Part shown: piece after piece, positions 53,740 to 62,024 of the stretch
How positions within the stretch are numbered: the stretch's first letter is position 1
Layout: the number at the start of each line of letters is the position of its first letter
Assembly: GCA_910576815.1 (NCBI GenBank)
Contig: CAJTKA010000008.1
Location: 1-64,000, forward strand
Length of the DNA: 64,000 nt
Direction of reading: 5' to 3'
From: an uncultured Lachnospiraceae bacterium
GTDB lineage: Bacteria > Bacillota > Clostridia > Lachnospirales > Lachnospiraceae
Made by a program: the position numbers and the translations under genes
Notes under the pieces: model-generated
What the model saw: the letters and a program-made list of their open reading frames with translations, nothing else
The model's database searches: none
What the model was told of the DNA's origin: nothing

Positions 53740-54414
53740 ATGATCTACACCTACTATGCGGATGTGAGATGTCTGGCAAATCGGATGTTGTTTCAGGAAA
53801 AAAGTAAGCTGCTTTCTCCTTACAGGCAGCAGAAGATCGCCGTTTTGCGCCATGAAAAGGATAAATGCAGGAGCCTGGCGGCGGGGCTTTTGCTGGATCA
53901 CGCGCTGGGCATCTACGGGCTGCAGGAAAAGAGCGCGGAGTACGAGATCGGAGAATGGGGGAAACCGGTCTTCAAATATCACCCTGACATCAGTTTTTCT
54001 CTCTCTCATTCCGGCGATTACGCGATCTGCACCATCGGGGACGCTCCGCTTGGCAATGATATTGAACAGAGAAAGGAAGGGCGCCTCAAAGTAGCGGACC
54101 GTTTCTTTGCAAAGGAGGAGCTTGCCTGGCTCTACGATGCAAAAGAAAATGGGGAAAGGAATCTGAGGATGTTTCGCCTGTGGACGATGAAGGAGAGCTT
54201 TTTAAAGGCCACGGGGAGAGGGATGTCCCTGTCTTTAAAGGATTTTTCCATTCATGTGGAGGAGGCATCGGGGCGGGCCAGAGTGCGGCATTCTTTTGAC
54301 GGCAATTATTATTCTCTGCGGGAATATCAGGAGATCGAGGGGTATTGCATGGCGGTCTGCTGTCAGGGAAAGGGTGATATGGCATACAGCATGATGCCGG
54401 TGGAACTGTATTGA
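53740..54414 (+). CDS. Sfp-type 4'-phosphopantetheinyl transferase
   Basis: The enzyme transfers the phosphopantetheine arm from CoA to carrier proteins. The 224-residue protein has two half-domains with FSLSHSGDYAICTIG, the metal site GNDIEQR and the WTMKESFLKATG motif. Its length is typical of the Sfp class. No carrier-protein or synthase gene is in the window, so its substrate is unknown. GGAAGGA precedes the ATG; it likely shares the helicase transcript. Confidence 0.93.
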   Translation: MIYTYYADVRCLANRMLFQEKSKLLSPYRQQKIAVLRHEKDKCRSLAAGLLLDHALGIYGLQEKSAEYEIGEWGKPVFKYHPDISFSLSHSGDYAICTIGDAPLGNDIEQRKEGRLKVADRFFAKEELAWLYDAKENGERNLRMFRLWTMKESFLKATGRGMSLSLKDFSIHVEEASGRARVRHSFDGNYYSLREYQEIEGYCMAVCCQGKGDMAYSMMPVELY

Positions 54415-54429
54415 GAATGGGGGAGCAGG

Positions 54430-55401
54430 ATGCGAAAGAGGATACGGATCGTGGCGGCGGTCCTGGCGGCGCTTTTGATACTTTATACCGTTTTTGTGTA
54501 CTTTCTTGTGAGCGCCTGTCTGGTGCCCTCCTTTATGGATCGGTTGGATGCGTTTGAGGATATCACGAAAAAGTGTTACAGCGAACAGGTGCAGACTGCG
54601 CAGATCCAGGGAAACAGAAGCAGGCTCCTCTCCGAGACGGCGGCGTGGATCGAAACGGCAAAACGAAATGAAATATACGCAGAAACAGCTGACGGATATC
54701 GCCTTACCGCAGCGGAGTTCCCCGAGCGGACGAGTGAGACCTGGGTATTGCTTTTGCACGGCTACACGGGCTGGAAGGAGGAGATGTACCAGTTTGCCTG
54801 CTGGTATCAGGAGCAGGGATATGCGGTGTTGGTGCCGGATCTGCGCTGCCAGGGCGAGAGTGAGGGAGATTTCATCGGTATGGGCTGGACGGATCATTAT
54901 GACTGTCAGCTTTGGATCGAACATATTTTACAGGAGTCACCGGATGCGCAGATCATTCTTCACGGTCAATCCATGGGAGCGGCCACGGCGCTCATCATGG
55001 CAGGATCGCCGGAGGTTTCTAAGCATATCAGGGCAGTGGTCTCCGACAGTGCCTACACGACAGCCTACGAGATGTTCGGCGACAAGATCATGGAGTGGTT
55101 TCATTTGCCGGCGGTACTCTTTGTGGATTCCGCCTGCGTGATGCTGCGGCTTAGGGGCGGCTATGATCTGCGGGATGCCTCTCCTTTGAAAGCGGTGGCA
55201 GACAGCAGAGTGCCCATTCTTTTTATCCACGGGGACGAGGATAAGATGATCGATGTGGCTATGTCTTACGAGCTGTTTGAGGCGGCTGCCTGCGAAAAGG
55301 AAATCTTCATTGTGGAGGGCGCAGGACATGCGCAGGCGCAGGATAAGGATCCGGAGGAGTATTACGGGAGGATAGAGGACTTTTTGTTGCGGTATCTGTA
55401 G
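54430..55401 (+). CDS. Membrane-anchored alpha/beta hydrolase
   Basis: The 323-residue protein has one N-terminal helix (about 5-28) and an external alpha/beta-hydrolase fold: LLLHGYTGWKEE, nucleophile elbow LHGQSMGAAT (Ser near 182), Asp in IHGDEDKM and His in GAGHAQAQ. The triad is complete. Such proteins are esterase- or BAAT-like, with unknown substrate. GGGAGCAGG precedes ATG 54430, 15 bases after the PPTase stop. Confidence 0.88.
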   Translation: MRKRIRIVAAVLAALLILYTVFVYFLVSACLVPSFMDRLDAFEDITKKCYSEQVQTAQIQGNRSRLLSETAAWIETAKRNEIYAETADGYRLTAAEFPERTSETWVLLLHGYTGWKEEMYQFACWYQEQGYAVLVPDLRCQGESEGDFIGMGWTDHYDCQLWIEHILQESPDAQIILHGQSMGAATALIMAGSPEVSKHIRAVVSDSAYTTAYEMFGDKIMEWFHLPAVLFVDSACVMLRLRGGYDLRDASPLKAVADSRVPILFIHGDEDKMIDVAMSYELFEAAACEKEIFIVEGAGHAQAQDKDPEEYYGRIEDFLLRYL

Positions 55402-55422
55402 GGAAACGCGGCAAGAAGTCCT

Positions 55423-55450
55423 TTGCTTTTTGTCGGAAAGGATTTATACT
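55423..55450 (+). promoter_or_regulatory. Promoter for the EAL-domain gene
   Basis: TTGCTT (55423-55428) and TATACT (55445-55450) are 16 bases apart, with 75 bases to the preferred start codon. Confidence 0.5.
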
Positions 55451-55525
55451 AAAGAATAAGTAGATCGTATGCATGAGAGGCAGAAATGTTTGCGTCATGA
55501 TCCGTGGAAAGAGAGGCGTTCTGAG

Positions 55526-58465
55526 ATGAGTAATCAGGGGAATCAGGAAAAACGTGTGAAGAAAACAAGCAGATTGGCGCTGCGTGCGGCGGCGGGTGTG
55601 ATCGCCTTTGCCATGTTGTTTTTCTTCCCTTTCGGTCAGAAGGGCGCAGGTACTGTTTACGGTGCCGGGAAGCGTACGGTTCGGGTCGCCTTTTTCCCGA
55701 TGGGCGGTTATCATGAGACACTCGCAGACGGCAGTTTGTCCGGAATGGACGTGGAGTATCTGGAAAATCTACAGGATTATGTAAACTGGAAGGTGGAATA
55801 TGTTCCCTGCGACAGCTGGGATGAGGCCCTTAAAATGCTGGCGGACAAAGAACTAGATCTGGTGGGCAGCGCGCAGTATTCCCCGGAGCGGGCGCAAATT
55901 TACCGATATGCCGACCTCGCGAGCGGTTATACGTTTGGAGCCATTGCCGTGCAGGGGGAGAGCGGTCTTGCCTATGAAGATTTTGCCGCGATGCAGAATC
56001 TTACATACGGCTGTGTGGGGACTTATGTCAGGAAACAGGAATTCTTAGAATATTTAAGGGGGCACGGAATCGAGAATCCGAGGCTTTGTGAGTACGATAA
56101 CACGGCGGACTTACAGGAGGCGCTTGCAGCAAGAAAGATCGATGCCATGGTGCATTCCCTTACGGAGATCAGGGAAGGGCAGCGGGTGGTCGGACGCTTT
56201 GCGCCCATGCCCTTTTATTATATCACCTACCCCGGCAACGACGATCTGCTGCGGGAGATGAATCAGGGGATCGCCGATCTGAAGATGAATCGTCCGGAAC
56301 TGGAAAACGAGCTGATGGTGAAGTATTATGACAGCCGTCTGGATCAGACGATCCTGCTGACCAGTGAGGAGAAGCGGTATATCGAGGAACATAAAACGCT
56401 GACCGTCGGCTGGTTTGACGGCTGTTATCCCTTTTCCTATGAAAACGAGGAAGGCGCGCCGAGCGGTCTTGCCGTGCAGATATTGGAGGAGGTGGGCGTG
56501 AGTACAGGTCTCTCCTTCGATTATGTCAAGATGGGAAACATGGAGGCGGCGAAGAAGGCCCTTGCCGAGGGGCAAATCGACGTCATCAGCTATTGCGGGG
56601 AAGAAGTCGGCAATATCAGACAGGCAGGCGGTGCGCTTACAAAGGTTTACGCGCAGGTGCCGCGCGTGATTGTGACGAAACGCAGCAGCAGGACAGATGA
56701 AATTCAGACACTGGCCGTGACATCCGAGAATATTTATGAGGAGGGAGGCGCTTCCATCTTCAAAGACGGGCAGATGCAGCTGCTGATCCGGGAAAGTCCC
56801 GAAGCGTGTTTGTGGGCGGTGCGCGCGAACGAGGCGGAGGCGGCATTGTGTGACGGCTATCTGGCGGAGTATCTTTTGGGTTCCAATCTGGGTTTGGGGC
56901 AGCTTGAGATCCACACGGTTTTGAGCGATGTACACAGCGTCCGCATGGCGGTGCGGGACGATGAGGATTCGCTCCTTCCGGGGATCCTGAATAAGGAACT
57001 TTTGGAGATCACCGATAAAATGGTGAGCGACTACATGCTGCAGGATAATTTTTATTCCAAGATGAGTGTGGACACTTTTATCCGGGAAAACAGCACTGCC
57101 ATCATCGCCCTTTTGATCGCTGTTGCCGCCGTTATCATTTTAGTGCTGTATTGTATGCTGCAAAACAGCAGACGGCTGCAGCAGTTGATGTACAAGGATT
57201 CCGACTTTGATATCTGGAACATCAATTACTTAAAATACAGGGCTTCTCTGATGTTAAATAAGGAGAAGGACAGCAAATACGCGATCGTGTATACGGATAT
57301 CTGTCAGTTCAAAAGCTATAATGCGCTTTACGGCTGGAACGCGGGACAAAAGCTGCTGGAGCGGACCATTGAAGTGATTGCCGATGAGATCGACAAGGAG
57401 AAAGAGTTGTATGCCAGAAGTTATGGCAGTCACTTTGTGCTCTTTGTGAATTACGAGGATATGGAGCAGCTTTCCGGGCGGATGATGGCGATGTCGGAAC
57501 GCATTTCCAATCAGATCTATGAGCAGGAGGGCATCCGTATGGCGCAGGCGGTGGGCGTCTGTGCGATCGAACCGGAGGCGGAGGATGTGCAGCTTGCGCT
57601 TTCCTATGCGATCCAGGCGGTCGATCCCTTAAAGGACAGCCACAGCAATGCCATCAGGATCTATGACGATAAACTCAGGGAGCAGTTGAGAGAGCAGCAC
57701 GAGCGCGAGAAACTGCTTGATTCCGTGGATTTTCAGAAGGATTTTGTGGCCTATTATCAGGCCAAAGTGGATATCCGGGACGAACGCGTGGTAGGGGCGG
57801 AGGCGTTGGTGCGCTTCAAGGATCCTACCGCAGGCGGCGCTATCCGCGCGCCGGGCTTTTTCGTGCCTTATTATGAGCAGACCGGCAGGATCACACAGAT
57901 TGACTTCTTTGTGATGGAGAGCGTCTGTAAAATGTTGAGGCGGCGGCTGGACGAGGGCCTTGCGGTCGTTCCCGTGTCCTGTAACTTTTCCAGAACGCAC
58001 TTTGTAAAGGAAGGCTTCCCGGAACAGTTCGAGGCGGTGCTCACCAAATACGATGTGCCCAAGGATCTGATCGAGGTGGAGATCACCGAGACACTGGTAG
58101 TCGAGGAGATGCAGCAGCAGATGGTGAAAAAGAATGTGGAGATCTTAAAGGGTAAAGGCATCCACCTCTCCATCGATGACTTTGGCTCCGGCTATTCTTC
58201 CCTCGGCGTATTTGAGCAGATCCCCGCTTCCGTAATCAAGCTCGACCGCTCCTTCCTTTTGAATAACGAGAACCGTGCAAGGCAGGTGCAGATCATGAAA
58301 AATATTGTCAATCTGGCGTCGGACCTGGAGGCGCAGGTGGTCTGCGAGGGCGTGGAGACGGAGAAAGATACGGAACTGATGATGGAAATCGGCGCTTATG
58401 TCGCGCAGGGCTACCGCTACTGCAAGCCTGTGCCGGAGGAAGTATTTGAAGGGATGTTAACATGA
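55526..58465 (+). CDS. c-di-GMP protein: two periplasmic-binding domains, degenerate GGDEF, EAL
   Basis: Start ATG 55526 is preferred over 55469 because GAGAGG lies upstream. The 979-residue protein has a signal-anchor helix (about 15-35), two tandem type-3 solute-binding domains (about 50-270 and 290-510), a membrane helix (about 523-545), a GGDEF-like domain whose active motif reads SYGSHF and so should not make c-di-GMP, and an EAL domain (AEALVR near 757, EITETL, DDFGSGYSS near 884, EGVE). The EAL residues for metal and catalysis are present. It probably breaks down c-di-GMP in response to an external small ligand. Confidence 0.9.
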   Translation: MSNQGNQEKRVKKTSRLALRAAAGVIAFAMLFFFPFGQKGAGTVYGAGKRTVRVAFFPMGGYHETLADGSLSGMDVEYLENLQDYVNWKVEYVPCDSWDEALKMLADKELDLVGSAQYSPERAQIYRYADLASGYTFGAIAVQGESGLAYEDFAAMQNLTYGCVGTYVRKQEFLEYLRGHGIENPRLCEYDNTADLQEALAARKIDAMVHSLTEIREGQRVVGRFAPMPFYYITYPGNDDLLREMNQGIADLKMNRPELENELMVKYYDSRLDQTILLTSEEKRYIEEHKTLTVGWFDGCYPFSYENEEGAPSGLAVQILEEVGVSTGLSFDYVKMGNMEAAKKALAEGQIDVISYCGEEVGNIRQAGGALTKVYAQVPRVIVTKRSSRTDEIQTLAVTSENIYEEGGASIFKDGQMQLLIRESPEACLWAVRANEAEAALCDGYLAEYLLGSNLGLGQLEIHTVLSDVHSVRMAVRDDEDSLLPGILNKELLEITDKMVSDYMLQDNFYSKMSVDTFIRENSTAIIALLIAVAAVIILVLYCMLQNSRRLQQLMYKDSDFDIWNINYLKYRASLMLNKEKDSKYAIVYTDICQFKSYNALYGWNAGQKLLERTIEVIADEIDKEKELYARSYGSHFVLFVNYEDMEQLSGRMMAMSERISNQIYEQEGIRMAQAVGVCAIEPEAEDVQLALSYAIQAVDPLKDSHSNAIRIYDDKLREQLREQHEREKLLDSVDFQKDFVAYYQAKVDIRDERVVGAEALVRFKDPTAGGAIRAPGFFVPYYEQTGRITQIDFFVMESVCKMLRRRLDEGLAVVPVSCNFSRTHFVKEGFPEQFEAVLTKYDVPKDLIEVEITETLVVEEMQQQMVKKNVEILKGKGIHLSIDDFGSGYSSLGVFEQIPASVIKLDRSFLLNNENRARQVQIMKNIVNLASDLEAQVVCEGVETEKDTELMMEIGAYVAQGYRYCKPVPEEVFEGMLT

Positions 58466-58519
58466 GAGGATGAAAAGAGGCATTCTCTGCATGGATTTGT
58501 GATTCTGAAGGGGGATACT

Positions 58520-59275
58520 GTGACGAAGAAGATTATGATCGTGCTTTGCATTCTGGCAGCGGTTTTGTGCTTCACCTACTGCTTTATTGTGTTTCGCATT
58601 CGGTCGGGCAGCAATTTCTATCTGATCTGGGCGCTTGGCGGTGTATTTTTTATCGGGTTGGCATTACTGCTGCGTTTTGACTGGTGGAGTCATTTTCCCT
58701 TGCTGCTGCGGCGCATCATCTGCGGGTGTCTGCTTGGCGGCATCCTTTTGTTTGTGGTGACGGAGGGATTTATCTTTGCACACTACCGCGATCAGGGCAG
58801 GCCGGGGCTTGACTACATCATCGTGCTGGGAGCGCAGATGAAACCGGGCGGACCAAGCGTTGTCCTTCGCTTTCGTCTGGATGCGGCCTATGAGTATCTG
58901 CTTGCCAATGAGGAGACCATTTGTGTGGTCTCCGGCGGACAGGGAGCGAATGAACCCTGCTCCGAGGCGCAGGGAATGTATGAGTATCTGGTGGGGAAAG
59001 GCATTGACCCCGAGCGTATCTTAATGGAGGACAAGTCCACGGACACCTCCGAAAATATCGCATTCAGTGCGGAAATCATCGGCGGGACAGATTATGATGT
59101 GGGAATCGTTACCAATAATTTTCATGTGTTTCGCGGCATGATGCTGGCCAGACACGCGGGCTTTGAAGATGCCTGCGGGATCTCGGCCCGCTCCAATATC
59201 TATTTCCAGCCCAATAATCTGGTGCGGGAGTTTTTTGGGGTCATGAAGGACTTAGTATGTGGCAATCTATTGTAA
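58520..59275 (+). CDS. YdcF/SanA-like (DUF218) membrane protein
   Basis: Start GTG 58520 follows AAGGGGG. The 251-residue protein has three N-terminal membrane helices (to about 85), then a DUF218 domain: DYIIVLGAQMKPGGPS, VVSGGQGANEP, STDTSENIAFSAEI and VTNNFHVFRGMMLARHAG. This family includes ElyC and SanA, linked to envelope integrity. The exact reaction is unknown. A TGAC-N7-GTCA copy lies at 58678. Confidence 0.88.
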   Translation: MTKKIMIVLCILAAVLCFTYCFIVFRIRSGSNFYLIWALGGVFFIGLALLLRFDWWSHFPLLLRRIICGCLLGGILLFVVTEGFIFAHYRDQGRPGLDYIIVLGAQMKPGGPSVVLRFRLDAAYEYLLANEETICVVSGGQGANEPCSEAQGMYEYLVGKGIDPERILMEDKSTDTSENIAFSAEIIGGTDYDVGIVTNNFHVFRGMMLARHAGFEDACGISARSNIYFQPNNLVREFFGVMKDLVCGNLL

Positions 59276-59289
59276 ACAGTTACTTGACA

Positions 59290-59330
59290 GATCGAGCAAG
59301 CTCGATCGCGAGGATTGCTTCGCAGCCTCG
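59290..59330. repeat. Pair of hairpins between ydcF-like and TPR genes
   Basis: GATCGAGC-AA-GCTCGATC (59290-59307) and CGAGGATTGC-TTC-GCAGCCTCG (59309-59330, one mismatch) stand side by side. The second belongs to the TTC-loop hairpin type seen elsewhere. No T-run follows. Confidence 0.7.
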
Positions 59331-59414
59331 GCAAATGTCACTTGACGGACGGATGGAAATACGGTTAGAATAAGACAAGTACAGAAGAAATATTTGCGTG
59401 TTAAACGGAGATAG

Positions 59415-60485
59415 ATGGTGGAGAAACAGAGGAGAAAGGCGAAAAAGGGAATAAGGCTTGCAGCGGCGCTTCTTGGTGCGGGTCTGCTCCTGACGGGTTG
59501 TGGAAAGGGCGGGGAACCCAGCTACACCAAACAGGGCATGGACGCGGTAGCTGCCCTTGACTACGATCAGGCGCTCACCCTGTTTCAGACGGCCAGAGAA
59601 AAGGGCGAGGAGGAACGGCTGCTCTACCGCGGCATGGGGCTTGCTTACCTGGGAAAAACGGATTACGAGGCGGCGATCGCCTATCTGGAGACGGCGCTTA
59701 CCCTCGGCGGCAGCAGGGTGGAGGATCTTGATTTTGACATCAATTACTATTTGGCAACCGCCTATTTTAAGGATGGACAGCCCGAGGAGGCTGTGCGCGC
59801 CTACGATGCCATTTTGGGGTTGCGGCCCGAAGAGACGAACGCTTACTATCTGCGGGGCTGTGTGAAGCTTTCAGAGGGTGATTTTGAGAGTGCGCAGGCT
59901 GACTTTGATATAGCCGTGGCCAAAGATCCGAAAAATTATGACCAGATGATCCGCATTTATATGGTACTTGAGGAGTATGGATATAAGGAGGCGGGGCAGG
60001 TTTATCTGGAGAACGCCATGAAGGAGAATGAGAAGTCCATCTCCGATTACGACATGGGCAGGATCTGCTATTACATGGGCAATTACGAAAATGCCCGTAA
60101 CTTTCTGGAACGCCTGAAGACGACCACCGACTATGGCGCCGCCCTCTATCTGGGCAGGACCTACGAGGCGCTTGGAGATTACAATTACGCGGCAAGCATT
60201 TATGCGGGCTATACAGAATACGATCAGACAAAGGCTGAAATCTACAATCAGCTTGGCCTGTGCAGGATGCAGATGAAGGAGTATGAGTCGGCGCTCACGG
60301 CTTTTCAAACGGCGATGAACATTGAAAACAATGAGATGATGCAGACCCTGAAATTCAATGAGATCATCACTTACGAGTATATGGGGGAATTTAAGACAGC
60401 GTCGGCGCTGATGAACAGTTATCTAAGAAGCTACCCCGACGATGAGACCGCGAAGCGGGAGTATCAATTTTTGCAGACAAGGTAA
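59415..60485 (+). CDS. TPR-repeat lipoprotein
   Basis: The 356-residue protein has a basic signal peptide with lipobox LLTGC, then eight or so tetratricopeptide repeats (for example AVAALDYDQALTLFQTAREK in two helices, YEAAIAYLETAL, EEAVRAYDAILG). It should sit on the outer membrane face and serve as a protein-protein scaffold. CGGAGATAG precedes ATG 59415. No partner can be named. Confidence 0.85.
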   Translation: MVEKQRRKAKKGIRLAAALLGAGLLLTGCGKGGEPSYTKQGMDAVAALDYDQALTLFQTAREKGEEERLLYRGMGLAYLGKTDYEAAIAYLETALTLGGSRVEDLDFDINYYLATAYFKDGQPEEAVRAYDAILGLRPEETNAYYLRGCVKLSEGDFESAQADFDIAVAKDPKNYDQMIRIYMVLEEYGYKEAGQVYLENAMKENEKSISDYDMGRICYYMGNYENARNFLERLKTTTDYGAALYLGRTYEALGDYNYAASIYAGYTEYDQTKAEIYNQLGLCRMQMKEYESALTAFQTAMNIENNEMMQTLKFNEIITYEYMGEFKTASALMNSYLRSYPDDETAKREYQFLQTR

Positions 60486-60513
60486 AAGAAATCATAGAAG
60501 GGAGAGGAATATT

Positions 60514-60918
60514 ATGAAGAATACTTATGTTCGTGTGAAAGGCATTATTAAGAAGGGAGATACCTATCTGCTGTTGAAGCGCTGGGTGGATGACCGTATC
60601 CCGGAACCCTTTGTGTGGGAGTTTATTGACGCGGAGGTAGAGCACGGAGAAGCGCCCGACGAGGCGATGGCCAAAGCGATCATGGAGCTTTTGTCTGTGC
60701 ACGGCACCATTGACAAGATCGAGTACACATGGTCCCAGCTTTTGGGAGACACGCACTGCGTGGGCATTGCCTACCTCTGTTCCCTCACGGAGGACGAGGA
60801 GGAAAACATCGTCCTGCCGGAGGAGTACGACAGCTTCGAGTGGGTGAAGCGGAAAGATTTCCCGAAGTATATCGAGAACCAGTATGTGCTCAAAGACTTG
60901 GAGGGTAAAAAACTGTGA
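60514..60918 (+). CDS. Nudix-fold protein with degenerate catalytic box
   Basis: Start ATG 60514 has GGGAGAGG. The 134-residue protein follows the Nudix fold (VKGIIKKGDTYLLLKRW, then IDAEVEHGEAPDEAMAKAIMELL). The Nudix box should contain REXXEE; here it reads KAIMELL, so the metal-binding Glu pair is mostly absent and hydrolysis is doubtful. It overlaps pyrF by four bases (GTGA) and may regulate or simply share expression with it. Confidence 0.75.
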   Translation: MKNTYVRVKGIIKKGDTYLLLKRWVDDRIPEPFVWEFIDAEVEHGEAPDEAMAKAIMELLSVHGTIDKIEYTWSQLLGDTHCVGIAYLCSLTEDEEENIVLPEEYDSFEWVKRKDFPKYIENQYVLKDLEGKKL

Positions 60919-61862
60919 TAGACGTACTGACAGAGAAAATCAAGAAACTTGAGGCACCCATCGTTGTGGGACTCGATCCGACCATGAAATTTGTGCCGGA
61001 GCACATCAAAAAGCAGGCGTTTTCCGAGTATGGGGAAACCATGAAGGGCGCGGCGGAAGCGATATGGCAGTATAATAAGGGAATCGTTGATGCGGTCTGT
61101 GATCTTGTCCCCGCCGTAAAGCCGCAGATCGCCATGTATGAGCAGTTCGGTGTGGAAGGCATGAAAGCCTTTCAGAAGACGGCGGCTTACTGTAAGGAGA
61201 AGGGACTGGTAGTGATCGGCGACATCAAGCGCGGCGATATCGGTTCTACTTCTGAGGCATATGCAGTGGGGCATTTAGGACAGGTGCAGGTTGGTGACAG
61301 CACATGCCGCGGCTTTGATTTGGATTTTGCCACAGTCAATCCATATCTCGGTTCTGACGGCGTGAAGCCCTTTATCGAGGTCTGCAAGAAGGAGAAAAAA
61401 GGTCTCTTTATCCTGGTCAAGACCTCCAATCCCAGCAGCGGCGAGTTTCAGGACAGACTGGTGCTGCCGGAAGGTTCTGCGGACGCGTCTCAGGCGAGAC
61501 CACTGTATGAGATTGTCGGCGAGAAAGTAGCCGAGTGGGCGGCGGATCATATGGGCGAAACCTACAGCTACATCGGTGCGGTCGTGGGTGCGACTTATCC
61601 CGAGATGGCAAAGATTTTGCGGGGGATCATGCCGAAATCCTACATTCTGGTGCCCGGGTACGGCGCGCAGGGCGGAAAAGGAAAGGATCTGAAACCCTTT
61701 TTCAATGAGGACGGTCTGGGAGCCATCGTCAATTCCTCCAGAGGCATCATTGCGGCCTATCAACAGGAGAAATACGCAAACTACGGAGAGGAACATTACG
61801 CCGATGCATCGAGAGCGGCGGTGCTCGATATGCTGGAGGATATTCGGACGAGCGTTTTTTAA
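60915..61862 (+). CDS. pyrF: Orotidine 5'-phosphate decarboxylase (type 2)
   Basis: PyrF forms UMP, the last step of the pyrimidine pathway. Start GTG 60915 overlaps the Nudix stop. The 315-residue protein is of the longer type-2 class, with VGLDPTMKF at the N-terminus, catalytic GDIKRGDIGSTS near residue 100, FVPTGA-like LVKTSNPSSGEFQ, and GAVVGATYPE and VPGYGAQGG for phosphate binding. pyrE for the step before lies at 3347. Confidence 0.96.
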   Translation: MIDVLTEKIKKLEAPIVVGLDPTMKFVPEHIKKQAFSEYGETMKGAAEAIWQYNKGIVDAVCDLVPAVKPQIAMYEQFGVEGMKAFQKTAAYCKEKGLVVIGDIKRGDIGSTSEAYAVGHLGQVQVGDSTCRGFDLDFATVNPYLGSDGVKPFIEVCKKEKKGLFILVKTSNPSSGEFQDRLVLPEGSADASQARPLYEIVGEKVAEWAADHMGETYSYIGAVVGATYPEMAKILRGIMPKSYILVPGYGAQGGKGKDLKPFFNEDGLGAIVNSSRGIIAAYQQEKYANYGEEHYADASRAAVLDMLEDIRTSVF

Positions 61863-61948
61863 GGAATATGAAACAGAATAAAGTTTTTGGAATGATGCAA
61901 ATGACATGATGATTAAGATGTTTAAATGATTTGCATTGGCTTTTAAGA

Positions 61949-61978
61949 GAATATTGTAAGAAAAAAGACGGCATACTA
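61949..61978 (+). promoter_or_regulatory. Sigma-G promoter of spoVAD
   Basis: GAATA (61949-61953) and CATACTA (61972-61978) are 18 bases apart, matching the forespore sigma-G consensus (GNATR-N18-CATNNTA). It lies 46 bases before the spoVAD start. Confidence 0.8.
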
Positions 61979-62024
61979 TTCCCAAATGGAAAGATTATAA
62001 ACCAGAAAGGGATCGTATGCCGTT

